This document shows, piece by piece, positions 56,176 to 64,000 of a DNA stretch of 64,000 nt (positions within the stretch are counted from its first letter, which is position 1; each line of letters opens with the position of its first letter). Source of the stretch: Geosiphon pyriformis (taxonomy: Eukaryota > Glomeromycota > Glomeromycetes > Archaeosporales > Geosiphonaceae); contig JAAOMT010000675.1 in NCBI GenBank assembly GCA_016748015.1, positions 62,001 to 126,000 of the forward strand. Reading direction: 5' to 3'. A program made the position numbers and the translations under genes. Under the pieces are notes generated by a model. It was not told the origin of the DNA, did not search any database, and saw only the letters and a list, made by a program, of their open reading frames with translations.

Positions 56176-57465
56176 CATGAACACAACCAATTATTACCAA
56201 CTACATCAGTACCTATCAACACTATGTTTCAAGGAGATATTATCTCAACAGGAATGAAGTACTATATAAAAACAAGCCCAAAATTACTTTATTTAAGACA
56301 ACCAACTATATTGATGAAAATGCTGAAACCATTCCACCCCACAATGAATTATCAAAAACAATGAAAAGGAAACTATATTACATAGTATGCATTCTGATCC
56401 AACTGCAAGACACTTTAACAAAGATGTTATCCTCGAAAAAACACTAAATTTATACTATTGGCCAATAATATACAAAGACATTTTTGAATATGTGTTCAAG
56501 TGTGACTTATGTTAGCAAAGAGAAGAAGCAAGATCAACAGAACCACTTCAACCCATTCTAGTTGAAAATCTATTTGATAGAATTGAAATCAATTTGGTTG
56601 AACCTCTCTTAATTACATCCCAAGAAAATTGCTATATTACTGTAGCCATAGACTATCTTACAAAATGGCCAGAAGCCAGAGCAATTCAAGTGGCTGATGC
56701 CAAAACAGTAGCCAAATTTGTGCATCAAGACCTAATTTGCCAACATGGATGCCCAAAAAAATTATTATCTGATCAGGGAACATATTTCATTAATAATACA
56801 CTAACTGAATTAAGCCAACAGTTTGGAATAAAGTGATTCTTATTATCATTATACCACTCACAAATGAACAGACTGATAGAACAATTTAACTGAACACTGT
56901 GCAAAGCACTAGCAAAAATAAGTCATAAAAACAAACAAGAATGGGACTTATTCATACCTTCTGTACTTTTTGCATACCGAATATTGAAACAAAATACAAT
57001 TCAGTTCACACCATTTGAACTAGTCTATGGAAGAAAAGCTATGTTATCAATTGAACAAGTGATACCATTATACTCAACAGAAACAATCAACAAACAGAGT
57101 TTTGAAGCTATCTTATACCAAAAAACATACCAGCTAATAGAAATGTTGGAAGACAATTAAAAAACAGCAGCTAACAATATTAATTATGCTTAAGAATGAC
57201 AAAAAGAAAAACATGATAACTGCCTACCAGAACAACCAATGGAATTTAAGATTGGAAACCAAGTACTGTTATATCATACAAAAGCTAAAAAACAGTGGAG
57301 TGGAAAATTTGACCCAAAGTAGGATGGTCTATTCAACATACACGAAGCTTTAGGAAATAGAGCTTACAAATTATGATTGGAAAACAGAATTTTAAAGAAA
57401 GTAGTGCATGGAAATCAGTTAAAAATTTATCATGCAAAACAGGAATTATCATCATTAGTACCTCA
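56176..57465 (+). pseudogene. R9 integrase
   Basis: HHCC region 56390-56530 (ARHFNKDVILEKT, CDLC-like). Open run 56594-56836: AIDYLTKWPEARAIQVADAK, HQDLICQHGCPKKLLSDQ then GTYF, with the second Asp intact. Next box reads LIEQFN with the Glu kept (near 56875-56890). C-terminal domain continues to about 57400. A stop separates the core from the Glu box. The first Asp codon region near 56585 reads IEINLV, Asn for Asp. Confidence 0.8.
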
Positions 57466-57469
57466 GCTA

Positions 57470-58335
57470 GGAACACAAATTTCATTAATCAGACCAGAAA
57501 ATATATCATGAAATCTGAAACCAATTATTTTTATCGAAATGTAGACAATGTGCAGCAAATTAAATTAGCAAGAAATAATAGAATTTTCAATATGGACTTG
57601 TCAGATCAAATTCTACAACTTTTAAAACAACTATTTAACACAATTCAACAATTTTTTGCTTAAATAAAAGTGACAATCAATAAAAAAAAAATACACTATA
57701 AAGATAGGAGCAAGAAAGAGATGGGCATGAATTCAACTAAAACTAACTGTTCCTATCTTTACACCCATCCGAGAAAGGAATTTTATAAAAAAAAATTAAA
57801 TTGTCTCAGGCAGGGCTTGAAGAAAGAGTGGAGGAATGAAAAAAAGGTTATAAAAGAAGATACTTAGTCTCTGAGCTAGAAAAAATCAAAGAAGCTTTAA
57901 CTCATGGGATCAATCTCCCTAAAACAAGAGAATGGACACCAGACAATACAAAAAAATGGAAAAAAAAACTTCCTTCAGCTTATTGGTTCTATAAAATGTG
58001 TGAACAATTAGACTTAAAGATGTTATATGGAGACTTTAGCCAGAAAACTTTCAACAAAGAAGCAATACAACAAGTAAAAAAATTTATAGGAAGAAGCAAT
58101 TTGATCCTATATTACAAAGCAGCATACTGACTATATACCACTTTTCAACATTGTTTAAATATACTGTTGTATGGATTTATAAAGATGATAACAATTAACA
58201 ATATAGAACAAATTACCAATTGACAGTTCGAAAATCTATGAAAAACAATACTTGACACAACCATCAAACATTACACAAACAAAGACATAAAAACAGATAC
58301 AAATGATTTTGTAGGAGCTCAATTCTAAAAAGAGA
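57470..58335 (+). pseudogene. R9 3' ORF, unrecognised family
   Basis: From about 57541 an open run NVDNVQQIKLARNNRIFNMD and FNTIQQFFA, then 57670-57867 (Lys-rich, ending at a stop). Further on: WKKKLPSAYWFYKMCEQ, LYGDFSQKTFNKEAIQQ, KKFIGRSNL, YYKAAY, LYTTFQHC and a C-terminal DFVGAQF then stop before the polypurine tract. Landmarks match those of R7 (FVGKNNL, LYTGFQ, DFDGAQY) in order and spacing, although the rest has diverged strongly. Confidence 0.7.
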
Positions 58336-58390
58336 GAGATAATGTTATCCAAGTAGAAAAACTGATCTGAAGTTATGAAAAAACGTAACC

Positions 58391-58610
58391 AGAATGTGAC
58401 ATAACACAGAATAGCATACAATAATGTTGGATAATGCATTATAACTTAGGATAGTGCAGAATAATGCATTATAACATAGGATAACACAGAATAACATATA
58501 ATAATACCAGATAATATGTTATAACATAGGATAACTAGTAATAACATAGAAAAACAAAGCAATAACAGAAATAACAAAGCAATAATTAGCAATAACAAAA
58601 CAATCAGAAG
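58391..58610 (+). repeat. 10-bp tandem array, A4 promoter
   Basis: About 22 units in strict 10-bp register on the pattern ATAACAYAGR: for example ATAACATAGG at 58471, ATAACACAGA at 58481, ATAACATATA at 58491, ATAATACCAG at 58501, ATAACATAGG at 58521. The register hardly slips over 200 bp. Confidence 0.85.
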
Positions 58611-58931
58611 CAATCCTGTAAAACCAAAAAAATGTATATAAGTGAGTAGTTATAGAAGGTAGAAAAAAAGACAGATAGATATAAATCACTAAACAAAAAT
58701 CAAATATTCTTACCCCTTCTATTATTTATTCTATTCTATCTTTATCTTCTGAAATAAAATCAATTATCAAGAAATCAAAATCACAAATTTATGTTCTCAA
58801 ACTTTGTGGAATTTACATAAATTAACTATTGTATTGTATCTTTGTTCCAAAACAAATGCTCTTAGCATAACTGCTTTAAACTATTAATGATTTGGACCAA
58901 TTGCTCTTGATCATGGTGATTGATAATACTA

Positions 58932-59010
58932 ATTTTTATTTTTTTTCTTTTTTTTATTTTTCTTTTTTTTATTTTTATTTTTTTTTATTTATTTTTTTTA
59001 TTTTTTTATG
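58932..59010 (+). repeat. T-rich low-complexity tract in A4 LTR
   Basis: About 80 nt of T with occasional A and C, following TAATACTAA. All A-type LTRs have a shorter tract here. Confidence 0.8.
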
Positions 59011-59392
59011 AAGCAGCAACATAGTAAAATCAACTGTCTGGAAATAGACTTTGTGATAGCCTAGTAAAAAAGAGAAGCTCTCTCTAAATTTTTGGATATT
59101 AACATTATCTTAATAGTTTACCAGAAGAGTGAAAAGACAATGCCAGACCCTAATGACTGTGCTTATTAGCTTGGAGAAAAAAGCACTTTTATAAAAAGTT
59201 GTAATTAGTGAGGACCAAAACTCTGTGCCTTATAACCAAAAAACTCAATGGGTAAATTTACAACCAGTAAAGAAGACTTTCAGAGACTGATAATTAAGAC
59301 TAAGCCAGCAGAATTATGCAAAACATGCCTTATCAATAATTGAGAGCACCAAACATTACCATCTCCCAATCTCACTAAGTATACCCATAACA

Positions 59393-59880
59393 CCATAGAC
59401 AAGATAATAGCAAAAGTAAAGTTGTCAATAGAAATACCAAAAACAACAGTATTACAATAAGAGATAACCAAAAAAACTTGAAATTGGTGATTACAACAAT
59501 ATTCAAAAAACTTTTGCTATTATCACTTAGAACAGATTCTCAATATTCAGAATTTATATACTGACAAGACAAAACAGGTATTTAATACAACAATACAATA
59601 ACAACAGGAACAATTTGTGAGGAAAAACAATCTGTTTATACAAGCATAAGCCATATATTAGTTACATGTAAGATTTTAAGATCAATCAGTCATACTATTT
59701 AACCTAGTAATAAATACAGTTACTATTAATTAATTGGGAAAAATAACCAATGCCCAATTTAAAAAATTACAGATCAAAGTAACATAAGTAATTCTTGAAA
59801 AAAAAGTTTAGAAGTTAATCAAAAAAAGAGAGTTAGGAAGTATAAGAGATTTCAATAGAGTTCAACATTAAAAGAAGGAG
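59393..59880 (+). pseudogene. R5 3' ORF remnant, 3' portion
   Basis: CCATAGACAAGATAATAGC onwards matches the R2 3' ORF nucleotide sequence (minus strand, about 9975-10040). Later GKTICLYKHKPY parallels the FVGKNNL region of R7, and it ends at the tract before the LTR. Heavily broken. The first part of the ORF was displaced by R9. Confidence 0.6.
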
Positions 59881-59884
59881 ATAA

Positions 59885-60778
59885 TATTACTCATAGAATA
59901 TAAGAATTATATATTAATATACAAATTAGCCAATTAGAATGAGATATAGTAAAAGTGGAATTCCAGGATTTTTCTCAGAGAAATCACAGAATTCCAGAAT
60001 TATAGGATTCCAAAATTCCAGAATTTTTCTCAAAGAATTACAAGATTCTAGAAATTCCAGAATTTCTGGCTAAAAAATTGAGGAATTCAAAAAATCTTGT
60101 ATAATGAAAATTATGTATATATAACAATAGTATTAGAAACAAAAAGAGCAGAATTTCTAAGTTAGAATTCTTAGTTTAGAATCTTCAGTTCCAATTCTCA
60201 TCTATTTTTTCATATGATAGTATTCTATGACTTGAAGTGAAAACATCAAATATTAATAAAATACTTATTAAATTATTACTATATATTTTTCTGCTATCAA
60301 AAACTCATATTAATAGTTGCTAATACTTAATTGCATTAAACCAATAGCTTTTGATCACAGCTATTGACAGAATACTAACTCTTTCTTGCTTTGACTTATT
60401 TCTTTATTTTTTTATTTTATTTTATTTTTTTTTATTTTGTTATTATTTACTAATTAATTAAAGATTAACATGCAGAGTTATCAATGTCAAAGTGACTGGT
60501 AAAAGACCTAGGAATAAGAGTAAAACACTTATAAATTGAAGATAACTTACCAGGAAGATTACTGACCATTACACTGAAAAAAAAATTTGACGGAATTGTG
60601 ATTCTGAAAAGTGATGGATAAAAACAACACTTGAATCTCTGTTCATTATACAAAAAACTCCACTAAAATCTTTAGATACAAAAACCTTCAAATATCACCA
60701 AACATAATTCAGCTATTGAGCACCAAGTTATGGGTTTGTTATTTGTTTCTATACTCCAAATAATCATTTGTAATAACA
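59885..60778 (+). repeat. R5 3' LTR (A1)
   Basis: TATTACTCATAG ... GTAATAACA, about 894 bp; last bases uncertain by 4. Array 59950-60085, TATA near 60113, hairpin region 60293-60370, TACTAAC at about 60372, pyrimidine tract 60400-60435. Right of it the composition changes and no retroelement text follows. Confidence 0.85.
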
Positions 60779-61010
60779 CTTAAAAATAACTTTTTAATTG
60801 TCTTTAATTTGTTTTAAAATAATTTGTCTTTAATAACAAATAAGTTTATATTTAAAACAAAATATTTTTTTATAAATACATTCATTTTAAAATTAAAAAA
60901 AATTAAAAAAAGAAAAAACACCATATTTTTTTTTATATTAAAGTTCAAAAACCCAAGAAAAAAATTATCTACTACATTAATATTAACTTTCTTTGTCTTA
61001 AGAATATTAG
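60779..61010. other. AT-rich flank, nothing recognised
   Basis: Low-complexity A and T runs. A 76-codon plus-strand frame (60824-61054) of Lys, Phe and Ile is a composition effect. Confidence 0.6.
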
Positions 61011-61400
61011 TTATAAAATCAAAATGGCTTTTGTTTTTATTGTCTGTTTTATAATTGTTACTAACTGAAAAATACTGTTATTTTTATTACTTAACTCAGC
61101 TTTGATGTTAGAAAACATATCAGCACTATCAAAAAGTCTGCTCAAAGACACATTTTTTTTATCACCTAAGTGTTTCATATTGTCAACTAAAATTCTCTGC
61201 TTTTGAGAAAAGATATCACTAGCTAGACCATGAAGAGTCCCTTTGGCCACCTTTTTTTTGAACATACTACTGCTTGAAACAGCCACCAGTTCTACTACAA
61301 AAGAATTCTTTTCTTGAGAAATTGTGAAGAAAATAATAAGAAAAATAAAAACTTTTTTGAAAAATTGCTGCTTTTTGAGGGATATTGGGATTTATGAGAG
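61011..61400 (-). pseudogene. Possible small secreted-protein gene or remnant
   Basis: Minus-strand frame open from just after a stop near 61407 to 61011. It starts FFKKVFIFLIIFFTIS, a basic stretch followed by a hydrophobic run as in a signal peptide, then SQEKNSF, AVSSSSMFKKKVAKGTLHGL, and a polar helical tail rich in Asp, Ser and Lys. The first Met in frame is at 61286, after the hydrophobic run, so the signal-like part has no start codon here. A lost start or an upstream exon would explain this. A TATA-like stretch lies near 61425. I do not recognise the protein. Codon and base use differ from the retroelements. Confidence 0.35.
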
Positions 61401-61728
61401 AAAAAAGTTTTTTTTAAAATTATATAAATATAATAATAACAACAAGCATTAAAAAGTTTTAATGTTAAGTTGTTTTTAAATCAATTATTTTAATGTAATT
61501 GTTAAAAATGAGTTGATTTTAAAAAATAAAAAATGTGTATTAATTTTAATGTTTAAATTTTTTATTTATGAATTTAATGAACGACCACAATTGCATTATC
61601 TTTACAAAAATATGTTTTTTTAAGGTCTATTTAACGTATTTTTAAAAACGCTATTATTTTTTAATCGTACCATTAAAAATAATAATTTTTTATTTAGCAT
61701 ACCTAATATTACTTGAACAACTTATCAG
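61401..61728. other. Intergenic, AT-rich, nothing recognised
   Basis: No convincing frame or repeat; a few CpG (ACGACC, AACGTATT, AAACGC), unlike the region left of 60778. Confidence 0.5.
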
Positions 61729-61956
61729 TTAACGATTCAAATAGGAAATATTTCGTAAGAAAAATTGTGTGCTGCGGTCTATGTTCCATATTATGATATT
61801 TGAATTGAAAAGTTCTAACCACTCCTTAATAATTAGGGTGAAAACTCGCTGGGTTACTATCACTTGAATTTGTTGCACAAGTAAAACACCGGCAAGGTAG
61901 CTTATGAAATTTTTCATTTGAAGATTAAATATATTCTTCAAATTGATAGGTTCCAT
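61729..61956 (-). CDS. Hypothetical ORF, 75 codons
   Basis: MEPINLKNIFNLQMKNFISY, then LAGVLLVQQIQVIVTQRV and a mixed tail ending SYLNR. Moderately hydrophobic centre, no domain recognised. It could be chance in AT-rich DNA, or a leftover of a gene; nothing flanking it supports transcription. Confidence 0.2.
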   Translation of the reverse strand: MEPINLKNIFNLQMKNFISYLAGVLLVQQIQVIVTQRVFTLIIKEWLELFNSNIIIWNIDRSTQFFLRNISYLNR

Positions 61957-62343
61957 CCCTGATCAATTGTCAGTTGGCTTTTTTCCGAAGAAAATTTTAT
62001 AATGATCTGGTTTTGCTAACAATGAATAAAAAATTATTTTATTATTTTCTTAAACTTTAACATATTTGTTATATTTTTTGTTTTTAAAAAAACATTTTTT
62101 TTATAAACGATAATATTATTAAACAAAGTAACCTTACATTTTAAGTTCAAAATATTTAAAACTAATACAGTAATAATGCAAATTAATACTGTGTTATAAT
62201 TTTATTTTTAAAAGTAAAAAAGTTAAAAATAATTTGATATAATAATATTACATATATTAAACAAACTATATATCTTGTAAATTAAAATAAACATAATAAC
62301 CTTTATAAAACTTTCGCCGATATTTTTCTTAATTTAAACTGAG
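61957..62343. other. Intergenic region upstream of the UEV gene
   Basis: AT-rich with T and A runs. TTTCGCCGATATTTTTC at about 62309-62325 is a rare CpG-bearing patch, possibly promoter sequence of the gene to the right. No TATA box in good context. Confidence 0.4.
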
Positions 62344-62421
62344 ATGGCCAAAGACAAAAAAGATATGATTCGGGTAGAAATTGTTCAAAAGTTAACTAAT
62401 ATAAATGTAAATTTCGATTGA
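62344..62421 (+). other. Short upstream ORF or leader, 25 codons
   Basis: ATG GCC AAA GAC ... to TGA, peptide MAKDKKDMIRVEIVQKLTNI plus five residues. Its first ten bases are the same as exon 1 of the UEV gene (ATGGCCAAAG at 62592). It may be an upstream ORF in the leader, an old exon copy, or chance. Confidence 0.25.
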
Positions 62422-62591
62422 TTATCTCTTATGATAGAGCTTCTAGCCAAGAATAAGCTCGATCACATGAAACTGATCATTTCATATCAGCATGTAGTCG
62501 ATCTTTAGTGCCCCCTCTTGCCGTTATTCAATTAAATCGTCTTAAGTTCCTGAATATTCTTACGAACGCTTATTCATACTTCTACAAGAAT

Positions 62592-63550
62592 ATGGCCAAA
62601 GGTTTGTTCCTTTCAAGAAGCCTAATCAAAACTGCTTTTTCAATTTTCTGTGCATATTTGGATCTTTTCGTTGTAACTAAGGCTGGGTCCAAGCTGCTCA
62701 ATAGTCAATTATACAAACGTTGACTTGCCTTATCATGTAACCTTCTTTTATTCCACTTTGAGTCTAATCTCACCTATTTTCTCATCAAGTACCTCGCAAC
62801 TTTAGACTTCTCGAAGAACTCGAAAAGGGTGAAAAAGGCATCGGTGATGGTACTTGTAGTTATGGTCTTTCAAGCGGTGACGACGTATATATGAGTGATT
62901 GGAATGGAACGATTATAGGTCCAGGTCATGTAGGTGGCCTCGGGCATTTCTTTTATATACTTTAGTTCCTGTACCATTGAAAATATTATCTGATTAAATG
63001 ATATTACAAACCTTCCTTGATCTCCCCTATTTTTGACTTCGATTCGGGCTGGTTCGATCCTACATCTTTTTCTAGACAATCCATGAAAATCGAATTTATA
63101 GCCTGAAGCTTCATTGTGATGATAATTACCCTGATTCCCCTCCTTCAGTTTTCTTCATATCGAGAATCAATTTGCCGTGTGTCAATCAGCAGACAGGGAA
63201 AGTAAGTATATCAAATGAATTTCTTTGGAAACTTTTAACCCTAACATAATTCAGATCCCCTAATTACCATCAATATCTGGTTCACTCGATATAATTATTT
63301 TTATTAGGTTGAGCCGACTAAGTTAAACTGTCTTGCCAATTGGAAGAGAAACTTCACGCTAGAAACCGTTTTAACAGAGTTGCGTCGGTAAATAATAATT
63401 GGTTTTCAAATTTTATCATCTATTCTCCATCTTTTCTTCTCAATGTTTCATGTACTAAAACTTTTATTGACCTATATTCCGCTCGGCAGGGAAATGGCCA
63501 ACCCTCATAATAAAAAATTACCTCAACCACCAGAAGGTTCTACTTTCTAG
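62592..63550 (+). CDS. MMS2: Ubiquitin-conjugating enzyme E2 variant (MMS2/UEV1 type), five exons
   Basis: Exons 62592-62601, 62790-62929, 63076-63201, 63308-63387, 63490-63550; four GT-AG introns of 188, 146, 106 and 102 nt; CDS 417 nt, 138 residues, the usual UEV length. It starts [20 protein letters not shown], then [10 protein letters not shown] and [50 protein letters not shown] and ends [10 protein letters not shown]. These are hallmarks of the UEV family. As expected, it lacks the E2 active-site Cys and HPN signature. In known organisms Mms2/Uev1 pairs with Ubc13 and orients ubiquitin for Lys63 chains in DNA-damage tolerance and other signalling. Exon 1 is only 10 nt; it was chosen because ATGGCCAAAG joined to exon 2 restores frame and the usual VPRNF start. 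Intact, with many CpG. Confidence 0.92.
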
Positions 63551-63581
63551 TAACTCTCTCGTTACACCCTAATCTCAGAAA
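63551..63581. other. Short 3' flank of the UEV gene
   Basis: Probable start of the 3' UTR. No clear AATAAA in this short piece. Confidence 0.3.
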
Positions 63582-63744
63582 ATGGATGATGATGAAAATA
63601 GTAAAGATTAAAGTGGAATATCAAGTGGCAATAACATTAATTTGTATGATGAAGATCTGGATATTTCGCGCATTATCTCTTTAATGAGTGTGTTATTTGG
63701 ATAAGCCACTATGATTATTGGCTCGGGAATCAAGATTTAATTAT
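63582..63744 (+). pseudogene. Broken small ORF after the UEV gene
   Basis: ATG then DDDENSKD, a TAA, and in the same frame SGISSGNNINLYDEDLDI, then SRIISLMSVLFG, a stop, ATMIIGSGIKI. The acidic start and single-frame continuation across stops suggest either a decayed gene or 3' UTR chance. Not recognised. Confidence 0.25.
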
Positions 63745-64000
63745 GAAATTAATAGGATCCCAAATCATTCTACAGAACTGGAATATCTTTATTTGAAACC
63801 TAATTTATTGTACAATATATTGAAAAAAAAATTTTACTTCGTGTTAATCAGTTCTTGAATGGTTTATTTTTTTAAATATAGCATAGTGAATTTTCTGACT
63901 TTGAAAGCTGGAATATATTTATATTTCTTTCTCTAATTTCATAAGGCATTATTTGGATGTAAAATACAATTATATAAAACGTAGCCCTTTCTCAAGTATA
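63745..64000. other. Right edge, nothing recognised
   Basis: AT-rich, no frame above chance. May belong to a gene outside the window. Confidence 0.4.

Larger units (their letters stand above)
53570..59392 (+). mobile_element. R9: divergent Ty3-type element, Cys-rich module to 3' LTR
   Basis: Lacks 5' LTR, gag and protease (cut at 53570 by R8). Then part of the Cys-rich module, dUTPase, RT, RNase H, integrase, 3' ORF and the 3' LTR (58343-59392). Same domain order as R7 but clearly different protein wording throughout, so a sister lineage. The LTR end CCATAACA joins R5 3' ORF sequence at 59393, so R9 was inserted in that ORF. Confidence 0.8.
58343..59392 (+). repeat. R9 3' LTR (A4)
   Basis: 1,050 bp, TGTTATCCAAG ... 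CCATAACA. 10-bp array 58391-58610, TATA ATGTATATAAG near 58632-58642, a hairpin-2 equivalent (CCAATTGC ... GTGATTG near 58897-58922), then a very long T-rich tract (58932-59010). The U5 part is unlike other A LTRs. Confidence 0.75.

Noticed and set aside
57470-58335. Envelope gene at the 3' end of the elements
   Set aside because: Position fits, but no signal peptide, membrane segment, or glycoprotein-like cysteine pattern is visible in any copy.
61561-61960. RNA gene (tRNA or snRNA) in the CpG-bearing intergenic stretch
   Set aside because: I found no cloverleaf, A/B box pair or other RNA signature by eye in 60779-62343.

Overview
The window looks like a stretch of a very AT-rich, repeat-swollen eukaryotic genome. 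My best guess is a fungus of the arbuscular-mycorrhizal type (Glomeromycotina): an intron-bearing MMS2/UEV1-type host gene, very low GC, and massive nested Ty3-type retrotransposons. That guess is inference. The window divides into about 60.8 kb of nested, decayed LTR retrotransposons (1-60778) and a gene-bearing flank (60779-64000) with visibly different composition, in which CpG is common.

Names used here: elements R1-R9; LTR families A1, A2, A3, A4, B and C, told apart by the short tandem arrays in front of their promoters. R1 (minus, 1-6599) runs off the left edge and is interrupted by a solo LTR-B. R2 (minus, 6600-13258 plus 32122-32301) has a second LTR-B in its 3' LTR. An assembly gap of 20 N at 7242-7261 is flanked by a perfect 1,127-bp repeat that looks like an unmerged contig overlap. 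R3 (plus, 13259-32121) is inserted in the gag of R2 and itself holds R4 (plus, 17355-27304), which holds an LTR remnant with a third LTR-B. R5 (plus, 32302-37151 plus 59393-60778) holds R6 (plus, LTR-B-bounded, 37152-39235 plus 49194-51235), R7 (minus, 39236-49193, the only copy with both LTRs and all domains), R8 (minus, a different clade, 51236-53569) and R9 (plus, 53570-59392).

The dominant family (R1-R5, R7, R9) has this order: LTR, primer-binding site, Gag with CCHC knuckle, retropepsin, cysteine-rich module, dUTPase-like domain, reverse transcriptase, RNase H, integrase, an unrecognised 3' ORF, polypurine tract, LTR. All coding regions carry stops and frameshifts; most catalytic residues are lost in at least some copies. 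No copy looks autonomous.

Most interesting structure: (i) a dUTPase domain between protease and RT; (ii) a 37-nt hairpin in five copies whose 5' arm is the primer-binding site and whose 3' arm ends in CCA, like a tRNA acceptor end; (iii) each LTR family has its own tandem array just upstream of its TATA box, with periods of about 10, 20, 20 and 41 bp in four families and 12 bp in another; (iv) a conserved ORF after integrase; (v) two conserved hairpins in the transcribed part of the A-type LTRs.

The right flank holds one clear host gene, a five-exon ubiquitin-conjugating enzyme variant (62592-63550, 138 aa), which acts with Ubc13 in K63-linked ubiquitination in known organisms. Around it are weak ORFs (a possible secreted-protein remnant at 61011-61400, one at 61729-61956, and a broken ORF at 63582-63744).
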